64,000 nucleotides of DNA from Anisus vortex (Eukaryota; Mollusca; Gastropoda; Planorbidae). This document shows, piece by piece, positions 37,101 through 45,130 of the stretch (the stretch's first letter is position 1; each line of letters begins with the position of its first letter). The position numbers and the translations under genes are program-made. Under the pieces are notes generated by a model that worked only from the letters and a program-made list of their open reading frames with translations, was not told the DNA's origin and did not search any database. The stretch lies in NCBI GenBank assembly GCA_949126835.1, contig OX421493.1, positions 58,203,898-58,267,897 on the forward strand, given 5' to 3'.

Positions 37101-40100
37101 CGGTCGGTGGAGAAAAATCTTGTCGAGGTCAGTTTAAATCAGATATTAAAAAAAAACACACATGTATATAATACATAACCTTTTTTTTCCCACTTAATCA
37201 ACATACCGTTTTTGTTTCAACCCTTACGCATAGATTATTATCATTAAACTACTATTAATTATAATGTTTAAGATTCATATAACGTAGTTAAATATTGATA
37301 TACTATAGATATTAATGCCTATTGAGATACAAATATTGATAGATCTAGTTTCTACCCAAATAAAAAAATTATTTACTCTTAGTGGCGCACATTTTATGAG
37401 TACAAATTGTACTTGTTATTTCATTTATTTTATTATTTACTATCTGTCGTCAATACCTTATAGTGCATAGCGTGAAAAGACTTTGTTAGCCAATGGAAAG
37501 ACTAATAACAGGTAGGTTGAAGCAACCATCATCTCTTAGAGAAATAATTAGCTGTATAACTCGTAACAATACATCTTCTGTCTCAGACATCAGAGATGAT
37601 TGAAATTAATTTTTTGTAAAATCATGGAAAGCAAAGGTTTATTGGACATCCCAAATAAACCATACATTGCAATCTACCCATTTAAATAAACCTAAAATTA
37701 TTATATTGTATTCCAGCAAAGTATAACTTCTAATAAAATACATTAGCCCATTGTAATAATACAAGTTTTAAGTTTCAATTATAAAGCAGGTGTGCCTGAG
37801 TATATAATGTTTACATTTTTAAAACCATTATAATCGCTGCCGAGACCTACAATTGCGTTGTGTTTCTTAATTTAACATTATATAACGGAATAAAGGAAAA
37901 GCTACACTTACCTTTATAAATTTCAATTTCACATATTGACAAAATGGGATTTTTAGCTGAAGACGCTTCATCTTTGTAATTAGAAGAAATAACAACTTTT
38001 GATGCAAAAATAAAAGGAACATATTCGATCACAAATTTATCTTTGCCGTCCATGTTCGGACCGTCTGTTGTATTGGCTTTCATCCCATTTTCAAAGAGTT
38101 CCAGATGGAAATTTGAAAGGCGACCTTGACAACATTCAACTAACAAAGTAAAAATAACAATACAAAAATCAAGTATATATTTATGAGATTTTTTGTTGAA
38201 ATATATTTGACTGAATTTTTTTTTTATAGATCAAGTAAACAAAATCAACATTTTTAAAACTAAATTTTTGTACCAGCGACCAAAAGAAGCACATAACATA
38301 ACTACCTCTATTGTATAAAACAATTGTAACGACTTTTGATCTAGGGAAGGTTACTTCAAAACTTGGGTTGTCATCGTTAGTATCAGTGTGTGAACAATGT
38401 GTATTATCTGTAGCTGTGCCCATAAATCCATCTACAGCTTTACTGGAGTCATAAAGTATGCCATTGTAATCAAGTGTAGTAGATTGAGATGTTCTTAAAT
38501 TTAACAATTTAGAACCTGAAATAAAATAAAAACTACTGGTGATACAGATTCTAAAATCTAGATTTAAGGTGATTGCACGTTTCAATAGCAAATAACTAGA
38601 ATCCATTAATAGTAGGTACTAATGACTAGTTAATGTGATATGGTACTGCTCCTTCTTACCTTCACCAACCGATATCAAAGCATGAGCATAAGCCATTAAG
38701 GGAACTGCGCTCTTTATCACAGTGACTCCTTAGAACCCCCAGTGTTGATGGACACACAACAAAAAGTACCTAGGAGCGCACTCGTTTTTATCTGTGGTGC
38801 CTTCAATATGGTAGAGATTTCCTCAGACACTGAGAGATTCTAAGGCTAAAGTGTCTTTCAAAAGAGCTTAAAGACCTTTCTCCAATACAACTGCCACTGC
38901 CTTTTATATCAAGAGCGCTTTGACCAAGCTATATTGGATAAACGCGCTATATTAAGAAAAACATTATCATTTTTTATTATTATTAAATAACAGAAAAACT
39001 GTTTTTTAAAGGCTTTTTTGGCTTAAATTATATCAGTGTCTGTGGCTAGCTGGGCAAAACGTGAAGGCACCATATATTTAATTACACTCTAAAGGACTTC
39101 TTTTGTGTTTAACCACACTGGAAACTTGTAGCGGTAACAGTGATGAAGATGTACATTCTAGTATAGGTGTAACTAATTTGATATATTATGTTAGTTTTAG
39201 ATTCTAATAACATTTGTAAAAGGTCATTTTAATGAAGCGTAATGTCTTTGGGACACGGCGGAAGATTGCCTCGCGTTCGACTGGCTTACCGAAGTTCCCG
39301 GGTTCGAATCCTTGTGCAGGCTAGGAATTTGTTCCCGTGTATGGAAGGCGTCCCTGAGTCTACCCAGCTCTTAATGGTACATGACCTTATTTGGGGTAAA
39401 GTAAAGGCGGCTGTGTATAGTGCTGGCCACACAATCACCTGGTATGCAGTGGCCACATAAACTGGTGAACGCTGCTTTACCGGACTGTTGGATCAATTCA
39501 GTCCTACGGGTGATTTACTTTACTTTTTAAAAATGTTTTTGTTAGAACTGTAATTATTAGTCTATATAACTTGACTTCTTCATTTGCAGACAACTTACAG
39601 AATGTATGTGGTTAGAACTTGTTGCTGACAATTACATGCTCGTAATTTGCTTTGTCGTCGGTGTAACAAGCCTATGTCGTTTAGAGTGTAAAGACACATT
39701 CTATTGTCCCAGTTTTTATATAACCCAACTGGTTTATTTGATCATAAAATTGTATAGCTTGCGTACAGTTGTTTGGCAGGCAAAGTGTATTTCTATCTCA
39801 GAAGGATAATTTTAAACAATGAGTTATCAAATGGGTTGCCCTCTTCATTAAATTATCGTATCAATCCCCATCGTAGAGGGTCAACTTAAGATATGGCGAT
39901 TGATATCTCACTCTTAATCTAATGTGCTAAGCCCCACTGACTCTTATACTTTGAAACTTTGTGGAGATATAGTAAACTAAGCATGCAGATATAATTGTAT
40001 GAATAGATAAATCAAACATCATCATAAATACTTAATGCGATTCTAGTTTAAGAATTACCTAAGAAAAGTTGTTAATTTAGCGATAGCGTCATACATTTTG

Positions 40101-40445
40101 ATAATTTAATCTTTAAAACCGTAAACTTAAAAGTGAAACATAAAAACACACTCATAAACAAATACACACACACATAAACTATAAACATAAACACAAACAA
40201 ATGCACAGAAACACACACATGAAAAAACTTACATACACACGCACACAAACTAACATAAACACACGCATACTACACATACACACACACATATATAAATAAT
40301 ATTTTTAAATGAAAAAAAAATATTCTAGTAAGTAAGTAATTGTTTTTTGAAATATGTACTTACCACTGTATGTCTGACAGGGGACTTGTTTCATCCAAAG
40401 TGTAAAAAACAATATTAAAACGTTTTCCAGCAAAGTTAAATTCAT
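12118..40445 (-). CDS. Secreted-start receptor gene: signal peptide, fucolectin-like domain, 8 EGF modules (3' part off window)
   Basis: Minus-strand gene, 11 coding exons recognised: 40364-40445, 38306-38515, 37912-38139, 23046-23183, 19014-19151, 18012-18149, 15813-15947, 14809-14946, 14311-14445, 13494-13628, 12118-12255. Every junction has AG/GT and phase 1, giving an open product of about 538 residues: signal peptide (1-24), fucolectin-tachylectin-pentraxin-like lectin domain (about 28-173), then eight modules of 45-46 residues with 8 cysteines each. The final donor at 12117 shows it continues left of the window. The neighbouring gene ends in tandem phosphatase domains, so the missing 3' part here may encode a membrane segment and phosphatase domains; that is inference, and a scavenger-receptor or MEGF-like end is an alternative. 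The lectin half suggests sugar recognition outside the cell. The 14.8-kb intron after the lectin exons is packed with mobile elements. Confidence 0.85.
12256..13493 (-). other. Intron between EGF exons 7 and 8
   Basis: AT-rich intron. A 68-codon plus-strand ORF at 12606-12812 has no recognisable motif and is probably chance. Confidence 0.6.
13494..13628 (-). CDS. EGF exon 7
   Basis: 135 nt, phase 1-1, acceptor TTTTCAG, donor GTAAGTAT. Eight cysteines; starts DCSHGKFGLNC and ends YDNPPICTRC. Confidence 0.9.
14311..14445 (-). CDS. EGF exon 6
   Basis: 135 nt, phase 1-1, acceptor AATTAG, donor GTGAGTAT. Starts VCSQGYYGRNC. It shares the CYDMSC segment with EGF exon 4, suggesting those two are close internal duplicates. 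Confidence 0.9.
14809..14946 (-). CDS. EGF exon 5
   Basis: 138 nt, phase 1-1, acceptor TTTTCAG, donor GTAAGTAG. Starts ACSHGKYGKNC, with eight cysteines and FRNPSDCTIR at the end. Confidence 0.9.
15813..15947 (-). CDS. EGF exon 4
   Basis: 135 nt, phase 1-1, acceptor TTTAAG, donor GTAAGTTT. Starts ACSQGLYGQNC and has the CYDMSC variant also found in EGF exon 6. Confidence 0.9.
16097..16163. repeat. (TA)n microsatellite
   Basis: About 66 bp of nearly pure TA repeat. Confidence 0.95.
16190..16565 (+). repeat. Unclassified dispersed repeat, longest copy
   Basis: Contains both blocks seen separately at 10451-10600 (inverted) and 11295-11530. There is no coding potential, and I found neither terminal repeats nor target duplication by eye. 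It might be a fragment of an LTR or a non-autonomous element. Confidence 0.6.
16566..18011 (-). other. Intronic sequence between EGF exons 3 and 4
   Basis: AT-rich, with short poly-C and poly-G runs near 17670 and 17930. No gene or clear mobile element recognised. Confidence 0.5.
18012..18149 (-). CDS. EGF exon 3
   Basis: 138 nt, phase 1-1, acceptor GTTTCAG, donor GTAAGGAA. Starts ACSQGRYGLNC, with eight cysteines and FSNRPACTIR at the end. Confidence 0.9.
18150..19013 (-). other. Intron between EGF exons 2 and 3
   Basis: AT-rich intron with no recognised gene or repeat. Confidence 0.6.
19014..19151 (-). CDS. EGF exon 2
   Basis: 138 nt, phase 1-1, acceptor TTTTCAG, donor GTAAGTTG. Starts ACQDGFYGTRC, with eight cysteines and YSNQPDCTIC at the end. 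Confidence 0.9.
19152..20200 (-). other. Intronic sequence between EGF exons 1 and 2
   Basis: AT-rich with a moderately complex stretch at 19300-19960. The antisense ORF at 19501-19716 has no recognisable motif. Confidence 0.5.
20331..20796 (-). repeat. SINE-like repeat, family 2, copy 1 (466 bp)
   Basis: Sits between direct repeats CCCCCTCCCACC (20319-20330 and 20797-20808), inside the left arm of the surrounding transposon. Read on the minus strand it has TGGCGTAGTGTGTAAAC (A-box-like) and GGATCCGAGTTTC (weak B-box-like). A second copy, split by a LINE, lies at 33690-33905 plus 35801-36015. The 146-codon plus-strand ORF here is chance. Confidence 0.8.
20935..21898. mobile_element. Non-autonomous hAT-like element (964 bp) nested in the larger transposon
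   Basis: Perfect 8-bp target duplication TTACTAAT (20927-20934 and 21899-21906). Ends TAGGGATGTTAAA and, inverted, TAGGAATGTTAAA, followed by imperfect inverted stretches rich in CCGGTTTT. TAGGGATG ends with 8-bp duplications are typical of hAT elements. The interior has no transposase; the 91-codon ORF at 21170-21445 is unrecognised. Confidence 0.85.
22395..22745. repeat. 22-bp minisatellite inside the transposon
   Basis: About 15 tandem units of the pattern TACTGATTAATAAATATAAATG with GATT/GTTT variants, lying just inside the right inverted repeat. Confidence 0.92.
23046..23183 (-). CDS. EGF exon 1 (first after the lectin domain)
   Basis: 138 nt, phase 1-1, acceptor TTTTTAG, donor GTAAGTTT. 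Starts ACSEHWYGPDC, with eight cysteines and YSNPPACTFR at the end. The intron upstream of it, back to 37912, is 14.7 kb. Confidence 0.9.
23700..25406 (-). pseudogene. Reverse transcriptase and C-terminus of the CR1-like LINE
   Basis: Open blocks 24870-25406 (KANKASGPDEIPARLLKEL, NYRPVSLTSITCKLIEHI) and 24369-24842 (DFSKAFDKVHHSSLL, GVPQGTVLGPLLFLIYINDL, FFADDCIIYR) form fingers and palm. Between them is a stop after HGFRKNTSC. Below 24369 the remnant goes on in another frame with KYLRVIINDKLSWNPHF, IEYAAPVWDPSTKENIKKL and YARTNAYKYSFFPSGI to about 23700, the typical CR1 thumb and tail. Confidence 0.9.
25697..26444 (-). pseudogene. Endonuclease (EEP) part of the CR1-like LINE, left of the insertion
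   Basis: Carries EPDIIAGSEIWLSPDIY, GDFNHPDINW, NILDLFLTNRP and GLSDHDIVRV, the middle and late APE-type endonuclease motifs. There is a stop just after YEIFRKDR. The N-terminal portion of the same domain is beyond the inserted LINE at 31678. Confidence 0.88.
26571..26750 (+). repeat. Three 60-bp tandem monomers in the LINE 5' UTR
   Basis: Units starting at 26571, 26631 and 26691, each GGGATTGAGTGTTATAAGAT followed by ATCGTCGCTCTTTGGACGG; the period is exactly 60 bp with few differences. In other LINEs, 5' monomers carry promoter activity; here that is only a suggestion. Confidence 0.92.
27030..29357 (+). pseudogene. I-like LINE coding region, first part: N-terminal region, APE endonuclease, start of RT
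   Basis: 775-codon ORF. Residues 1-300 are basic and low in known domains, with at least three degenerate internal repeats (HRSDKPDLGASCSRTG ... DTIGLCSQ; HRSNKPLGVSCSRF ... NTIGLCSQ), possibly a Gag-like nucleic-acid binding part fused to ORF2. Residues about 300-510 are the APE-type endonuclease: VMHLNVFGL, AMFQECKF, CIGGDFNAAAPAW and GSDHLPVLVTI. The RT begins at about 735 (RRCKAKKAPGLDGISNELI). The frame is then lost and runs to a stop at 29355; the RT continues in another frame. It lies antisense to the host gene. Confidence 0.9.
29299..31641 (+). pseudogene. I-like LINE coding region, second part: RT, RNase H, CCHC-type zinc finger
   Basis: About 770 codons without a stop. RT: AESYRPISLTSCVGKVAERL, LDFKQAYDKVWR, GLPQGSALSC and the catalytic LLFADDLVVW. 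RNase H: EAYTDGSAISG, FDAEMEAIRIA, FIDALSVLQAI and WIPGHAGVPGNEIVDALAKK. The C-terminus has CRHCFEAEETVKHLLLDC, a zinc-binding motif usual in this superfamily. The upstream frame closes at 29296-29298 (TGA), so the frame change lies between 29299 and about 29328. It is the only disruption I see in the coding region. Confidence 0.92.
31939..32105 (-). other. PHD-type zinc finger in the CR1-like LINE
   Basis: Cys4-His-Cys3 spacing: CNICSKSC, CDNCDEWYQASCLH, then SWHCVHC. PHD fingers occur in the N-terminal part of many CR1 elements. Confidence 0.85.
32121..32147 (-). other. 2A-like ribosome-skipping motif GDVESNPGP
   Basis: Matches the D-V/I-E-x-N-P-G-P core exactly and follows a leucine-rich stretch, as in 2A-like sequences reported for APE-type LINEs of marine invertebrates. 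Skipping would occur between the last Gly and Pro. Known function of the motif; activity here is inferred. Confidence 0.9.
32401..33689 (-). other. Intronic sequence, AT-rich
   Basis: Part of the 14.7-kb intron. I see no exon. A short GGGCGCCCGCAG motif near 32990 resembles the edge of a small repeat, and (TA)n runs occur at about 32417 and 32695. Confidence 0.5.
33690..33905 (+). repeat. SINE-like repeat family 2, copy 2, first half
   Basis: Runs ACTGTACACATGGGCCTC, then GTGGCGTAGTGTGTAAACCG (A-box-like), GGGTCCGAGATCC (B-box-like), to GCCTGTACCTATAGTATA. It matches copy 1 (20331-20796, inverted) and continues at 35801 after a LINE insertion. Confidence 0.82.
34366..35007 (+). pseudogene. 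Reverse transcriptase fragment of the RTE-like LINE
   Basis: 213 codons covering RT fingers and palm: NLTKAFDTV, VKQGCVLAPTLF and RDFLFANDCFMIAYTEADMQ. The second catalytic Asp of FADD is Asn, so the enzyme would be inactive even if translated. The ORF stops at 35005 and later coding needs frame changes. Confidence 0.88.
35664..35745 (+). other. C2H2 zinc finger at the C-terminus of the RTE-like LINE
   Basis: HSCPHCGKRFRARIGLTSHL followed by RTH: spacing C-x2-C-x12-H-x3-H, the classic form. It is the last domain before the LINE stop codon. Confidence 0.83.
35801..36015 (+). repeat. SINE-like repeat family 2, copy 2, second half
   Basis: Continues from 33905 with CCACCACGATAATGATCCTTA, ACAGTGAACGATCGCTGG and GTCGTGGGGTGTG, matching copy 1 in the same order. 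The 3' end is approximate. Confidence 0.8.
36016..37911 (-). other. Intronic sequence with a tandem repeat
   Basis: No exon seen. It contains the 36417-36715 tandem repeat, a poly-G run near 36820 and a GCGGGCGCC-containing repeat edge near 37015. The rest is AT-rich. Confidence 0.5.
36417..36715. repeat. About 90-120-bp tandem repeat
   Basis: GTGCAGCACAGGCTAGGA recurs at 36417, 36539 and 36628, each followed by a CTCCAGG/CTTCAGG segment and TGCTATCGRCRGTCCAAATAG. Spacing is irregular because of small insertions. Confidence 0.8.
37912..38139 (-). CDS. Fucolectin-like domain, second exon
   Basis: 228 nt, phase 1-1, acceptor TTTGTTAG, donor GTAAGTGT. Starts ECCQGRLSNFHLELFENG, which with NR from the previous exon forms the NR-x-CC-x-x-RL signature of fucolectin/tachylectin-4/pentraxin-1-like domains, where the arginine contacts sugar. 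It ends with LSICEIEIYKG, the usual last strand of this fold. Confidence 0.9.
38306..38515 (-). CDS. Fucolectin-like domain, first exon
   Basis: 210 nt, phase 1-1, acceptor TATTTCAG, donor GTAGTTAT. Encodes SKLLNLRTSQSTTLDYNG, SKAVDG, HCSHTDTNDDNPSFEV and VVTIVLYNR. The ALDG/CSHT/NPSFEV order is typical of eel-fucolectin-like lectins; the CSHT histidine is part of the usual binding loop. Confidence 0.9.
38640..38995 (+). mobile_element. CR1/L2-type LINE 3' fragment
   Basis: Translates (with breaks) to KVSFKRALKTFLQYNCH and ends with the GCGCTATATTAAG tail and an ATT-rich run, the 3' end style of L2-like LINEs seen again at 44640 and 54840. Confidence 0.65.
39250..39510 (+). repeat. tRNA-derived SINE, family 1, copy 2
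   Basis: GGGACACGGCGGAAGATTGC head, B box GGGTTCGAATCC, then the family body (GAGTCTACCCAGCTCTTAAT, GGGTAAAGTAAAGGCGGC, GAACGCTGCTTTACCGGAC, GATCAATTCAG). Confidence 0.87.
39511..40363 (-). other. Intron 1 of the lectin-EGF gene, with AC-rich repeat
   Basis: Contains an imperfect ACACAT/AAACAC microsatellite at about 40139-40290. No exon seen between the signal peptide and lectin exons. Confidence 0.6.
40364..40445 (-). CDS. Signal-peptide exon (start codon) of the lectin-EGF gene
   Basis: ATG at 40445 begins MNLTLLENVLILFFTLWMKQ, a hydrophobic leader with a likely cleavage near VPCQ/TYS. The donor is a consensus GTAAGT and leaves phase 1, which fits the lectin exon at 38515. The start is chosen as the only in-frame Met before the leader. 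No convincing TATA box was identified upstream. Confidence 0.85.
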
Positions 40446-40912
40446 GTTTGAATACAAACACAGCAAATAAAGAAGATGTTCTTTTGTACTAGGCTAACTA
40501 TCTGTCAGTATGCATCATATAGAGTTCACAGCATAAAAGTGTTTTTAAAACAACTTCGATACAAAGGTAAGAATTTTTCAATTACATTTGATCGTCAACT
40601 AAAGAATAAATATGACTTTAAACTGTGGTAGATCTAGTATAAACACTATTAAAGTGAAACATGCTCCAGCATTTAAAACGAGATAAGTGGTGTAGAAATT
40701 GTAACCGGGAAGTTCAAAACAGTATGTAGCCTACATTTCGATGTATAGCGAACAGAATATTTACTTTTCTAGCGTGATCCCAGTTATGATTTACTACTTT
40801 TAAAGTTAGTGATTTAAATTATAGAAAAATTGGAGATATTACTAACAAATTATAATTTACAAATAAACAAAATTCACTTCTAATAAAAAGCTTCGTTTTT
40901 TTTACCGTTCCT

Positions 40913-41357
40913 TATATGTGGATACTCCACATCAAATGGCAGGAAAGAGTCACAAATGTGGAGGTGCTCAGGAGAAGCCAAATGCTGAGCATTAACGCAA
41001 TCCTGAGTGAGAGGCGCCTGCGATGGATAGGCCATGTGCACAGGATGGGTGCGGAGCGCATCCCAAGAGCCCTACTGTATGGAGAGCTGGCAGCCGGTAC
41101 AAGAAAGAGGGGTCGCCCTTGTCTGCGGTTCAAAGACGTCTGCAAGAAAGACTTTTTACTGGCACGCATTGATCCCAACACGTAGGAGAGCCATGCTGAG
41201 GAACGCACCTCCTGGCGGTCCAAGGTGCGCTAGGTGCAGAAGCCACCCTCACAGAAAGAAGCGAAGAGAAACGAGCCAAGAGAAAGGCTAGAGGCAGAGA
41301 GAAAGGAGACTGCGCCATCGTCCCTTGAGGATGGAAGGATGCCATATTATATGCCAT
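40913..41357 (+). mobile_element. RTE-like LINE 3' fragment
   Basis: The ORF at 40916-41185 reads MLSINAILSERRLRWIGHVH, then RALLYGELAAGTRKRGRP and LRFKDVCKKDF, the C-terminal part of RTE-like LINE polyproteins. It belongs to the same general family as 33906-35788 (which has RWAGHVVHMP and KRSRGGQKKRYKD). It is cut on the right by the hAT element. Confidence 0.8.
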
Positions 41358-41618
41358 CAGGGGCGAAGCCACAGGGAGAGGGTAGTGTAAGGGGCCTAGC
41401 CCCCCATCCCCCCTGAAATTTTTGAAAAGTGTATTTTTTTGCTTCAGAAAAATGTCAATATGTGTGAATGAAAAAGACGATCGATTCGTTCCATGCGTTT
41501 ACTCAACCAATCGGGGGAATTTCCTGGAAACGTTCGATTTGCTACTTTAGGAAGCACCTGTACTTTCAAAGTTATTGCAACATGCTCACACATGTGCGTT
41601 ATACAAGTCTAGTGGAAT

Positions 41619-43802
41619 TCAAAAAGAATTTCGCAAAGCAATAGCCTCCATGGTCCAACAAAGAATTGTTATAGGAACTGGAGTTAACACTCCTTACACC
41701 ATTTCAGTTGATGAAGCTCGTTTTGCATCCAAGAAAAAATGGCTTTGATTATTCGATGGGTTGATGTGAAAGGAGCAATTCAGGAAAGCTTCCTAGACAT
41801 GATTCATGTTAAAGATACTGTCATGTATATTGTTTTTCCAAGAATTGGAACACGCAATGTTTATTCCTCTCTCTCTCTCTTTTCTTACTACACACCATAT
41901 TAGGACGTTTAGTAGGAAAATAAAAGGTTCTAGGTAATGTTGGGAGTCTGTGTTGATCTCAAATTCTCAGAGTCTGGGAACGACTCATTATTTAATAGGG
42001 GAAGTTCCTATCGTTTTTGTTATGAGTTTTGTAATGATACCATGATTTTCACCCCTACTGGTAATGGGTCTATCCCTTGCACCACTCGGATAGTATTTAA
42101 TGATTTGTTTTGTCTGAAAGACAGAGAGTTTCAAAATATGTTCCTTTGAGAACGTTTGTGTTTGCACTATTTTATTCTAACCGTACATAATAGATATATT
42201 GTATATATTGAACATACCACCTGAAATAAACTATCAACAACAGTTACACTGAAGTTTCCTTGTCAAGTTACTATCCTATTGTGATTTATACATTACTATA
42301 AGACTTATCTACTACCATAATGTACAAGAAAGGAAATGTTGGAATACAAATACTGAATTTGTGCCCAGGACTATAAGAAGAGTTCGTGTAATACTGAAAC
42401 ATAAATACTAATAATTAAAGTCTCCCCTAGGACTAACGAGAATTATCAGCAAGATCTACACAGCTCTGGCCACAAGGGGATTGTGGACGTAACAATACAG
42501 CGTCTCAAACGCTGTATGAAGCCCTAACTAACCTTCTCTTGAAACACAATGTATCACCCCGGATGATTCGTGGCCAAGGCTTTTGCTGTGCATCAAATAT
42601 GGGTGGGCTATTCAACGGCCTTCAAACACTCGTTAAAAAAAAACAACCATTGGCCTGGTATGTGCACTGCTGGGCCAACAAGCTCAACTTTCTCGTTCTT
42701 GCAGTTGTAAAGACTAATAATTTATTCTGCCGGTTTCTTCTGGACGTCCAAAACATATACATCAGTGCAAGTGCATCTTGCAAGAGAAGAGATATGCTTC
42801 GTGACATTCAAGCAAAACCATTGTCGGAGATACTTGACGCTGGTAAACTTCCTACTGACCGTGGAATTATCCAAGAGCAAAATCTCCAAGCACTGTCTGC
42901 TACCCGCTGGAATTGCCAGCTCAAAGCGATTGAAAACCTCCGAGAAATGTTTTCTGCCTCCATGGAAGTAGTTGAATTGGTTATGACTGATGCTCTAGAC
43001 TCATAAAATAGGGAAGAGGCAATGAATGTTCATGAAAGAGCAAACTCTTTTGAATTTGTCCTATCCATGTTCCTTATGATTGACGTTCTATAAAAAACAA
43101 ACAGTCTTTACTTATGCTTGTAAGGAAAGACCAATATATTCTAAATGCATTAAGACTGGTCCACCAAAACAGCTCTTCAACTAATGCAGGATTCCGGATG
43201 GGAGTCCATCAAGAATGCATCAATACAATTTTATAAATCCAATGAAATCATAGTGCCCTAAATGGACCAGAATTTGGTCGCAGTCGCAAGAGGACTGCGG
43301 CGATTTGCTTAGCAAGATCCGGTACCTTGAACCGGGATGTGATTTTCAATCCTACAAGCATAATCAGTAAGGAATCATGGAATTGGCTGCCCTGTACAAG
43401 GAAGACTTTAATTCAATCGACTGTGCTGTACTTTAAAGGGAGCTTTATGGGTTTGTTTTGTTCACAGAAGACATTGAGAATAAAGATGTTTTTGGAGACG
43501 TAGACTCCAACCTGGCACTTGTTTGCATTTCCTTGTGCAAGTACAAACTTGTAACTGTATTTCCTCAGTTGTATCAACTGATTAGATTGGTATTTAAGTT
43601 GCCGATATCCATGGCAACCACTGAAAGAGCCTTTTCTGCATTGAAACTTTTAAAAACAAGATTACGTGCATCCATTGGAGATGCATGGATGGTGGTTCTG
43701 ATGATTATTTACATAAAAAAGTCATTGGCGAAAGAGTTGGATCTTACCGATTTTGTTAATTTCTTTATGCAAATGTCTTCCAGCAGATTTCCAATGTTAT
43801 AA
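41619..43802 (+). pseudogene. hAT transposase pseudogene (ZMYM1/DUF4371-like)
   Basis: Pieces: NTPYTISVDEARFASKK and IIRWVDVKGAIQESFLDMIH before the LTR; ASQTLYEALTNLL and MIRGQGFCCASNMGG just after it (42500 on); LNFLVLAVVKTNN; ALSATRWNCQLKAI; and at 43458-43802 the C-terminal hAT dimerisation region, LPISMATTERAFSALKLLKT. The LTR separates codons that read straight on across it, and there are several stops and frame changes elsewhere (about 41748 and 43003), so it is dead apart from the insertion. Confidence 0.88.
41819..42494 (+). repeat. Solo LTR of the Gmr1-like retrotransposon (676 bp)
   Basis: TGTCATGTATATTG...GACGTAACA, flanked by ATAC (41815-41818 and 42495-42498). No internal sequence remains. 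It is similar to LTR A/B throughout, with a CT-rich expansion near 41868. Removal by LTR-LTR recombination is the usual explanation. Confidence 0.95.
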
Positions 43803-44164
43803 AACAAAACAAAAAATTGTATTTCGAACTCATTTTAATAAAAGTTATTTTGATTTAAAAGGCGTTTTAACTGTTCTTAAAAAAAAAAAACAGTATTAAG
43901 GTCGTGAAATGATTGTCATGCGAAAGTTCAGCACCCCCTGGAAAAATGTATGGCTTCGCCCCTGTTGCCATTAGATATAAAATTGTCCTTGTGAGTCAGA
44001 CATTAATCCAGACGAATGTCTTGTCATTAAGTTTTCTAAAAAAATTGTATTTGGGTCACATTATAATTATTTTAAGCCTGCTAAAAGTTGGGATTTTTCC
44101 CAGGTCAAGGGTTGTACTCGAGTCTATTTCTATAATGGATACTTAACATTAAGTTGGCACAGAA

Positions 44165-44640
44165 GTGGCTGCTTGGTTCTGAGCTGGCGACACAATGTCT
44201 TTGTATGCCATCAGCGTTTGTCTGTGACCTTTTGTAGAATACAAGGAGAGAAATTGTTTTGAGGTCAAGTACATCGTTTCTCTGACGACCGTTGGCCTTA
44301 GAGCCTTCTCAGTATCCGGTCCGAAGGTGTAGAATCAACTTCCCATTCAACTGAGGCGAACAAGCTCTACTGTTACTTTCAAACTGAACTTATAAACTCA
44401 TTATTTCAATATTTACCTTAGATAACATTTAACATGCTTTAGAAACTTACTGTCTTATTTATGGGTTGGGTCGGTTAATACTACATTTATTTGTTTTGTC
44501 TTTTTTTAATCATCAATTTAGCTCTGTCACCTGGCCTAGTGTAATATCCGTATTCTTAGTTGTATGTTAAACGCGCTCTGAGCTTACATTATGTTTGTTG
44601 GCAGCGCTATACAAATATTATTATTATTATTATTATTGTT
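44165..44640 (+). mobile_element. CR1/L2-type LINE 3' fragment
   Basis: Translates to TTVGLRAFSVSGPKV, NQLPIQLRRTSSTVTFKLN and ends with CGCTCTGAGC...GCGCTATACAAATATTATT, an (ATT)n-tailed L2-like 3' end. Confidence 0.78.
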
Positions 44641-44684
44641 GGAAAGCAAGAAAAAAAAAAGAAACATATTAAAATATAGTATGT

Positions 44685-45130
44685 AAAGCCTTATCACTTA
44701 TGCGAGAACAAATGCTATATAAGTACACTTTCTTCCCGAGTCGCATTTGGACATAAAGTGGGTTTCCTGAAAAAACAGGAAAACCAGTAACTTTACATAA
44801 ATAAATTAATAAATAAATTGGTTATTTATATAGCGCTTCTATCCATGCTATTTTAGCATGCTCAGTGCGCTCTCTAAACACACTGCTGCCTGCTGTTGCA
44901 AATATGTTTACAGGCCCAAAACTCCTGCAGAGCGACAGGGATCCGTCGTTGGCCGAGATAGAACCCGCAACGTGTCAGTTGGTTTTTGGTTGTTAACCGC
45001 TGGACCAGCCGGATTCACATCATTTAAAAAATTAACAAAAACGAAAGACTAGACTCAGACCACGGGTGAGAGTAGGACGCAATAATCTTCTTTATAGAAG
45101 GAGCGTCTGTAATGTATAATTTAAGATAAA
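44685..45130 (+). mobile_element. CR1-like LINE 3' fragment, same family as 23650-32370, interrupted by a SINE
   Basis: YARTNAI-like coding (ATGCGAGAACAAATGCTATA) and the terminal GGACGCAATAATCTTCTTTA match the 3' end of the large CR1 at about 23690-23860 in the opposite orientation. The SINE at 44799-45012 separates the two parts. Confidence 0.8.
44799..45012 (-). repeat. tRNA-derived SINE, family 3, with an L2-like 3' tail
   Basis: On the minus strand: CCGGCTGGTCCAGCGGTTAA (A box), CGGGTTCTATCTCGG (B-box-like), then GAGCATGCTAAAATAGCATG and a tail AAGCGCTATATAAATAACC with an ATTTATT run. The tail is shared with the L2-like LINE ends near 45715, as in SINEs moved by a partner LINE. Confidence 0.8.

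Larger units (their letters stand above)
41358..43964 (+). mobile_element. hAT DNA transposon with degenerate transposase, split by a solo LTR
   Basis: Ends CAGGGGCGAAGCCA (left) and its inverse TGGCTTCGCCCCTG (right), typical hAT termini. Flanks TATGCCAT and TTGCCATT are an imperfect target duplication. The transposase remnants run in the plus sense before and after the LTR at 41819-42494. It is inserted in an RTE-like LINE fragment. Confidence 0.85.

Noticed and set aside
39290..39320. tRNA gene suggested by a perfect B box GGTTCGAATCC
   Set aside because: The same head is followed by the same long body in two other copies, and no acceptor stem closes. It is a SINE.
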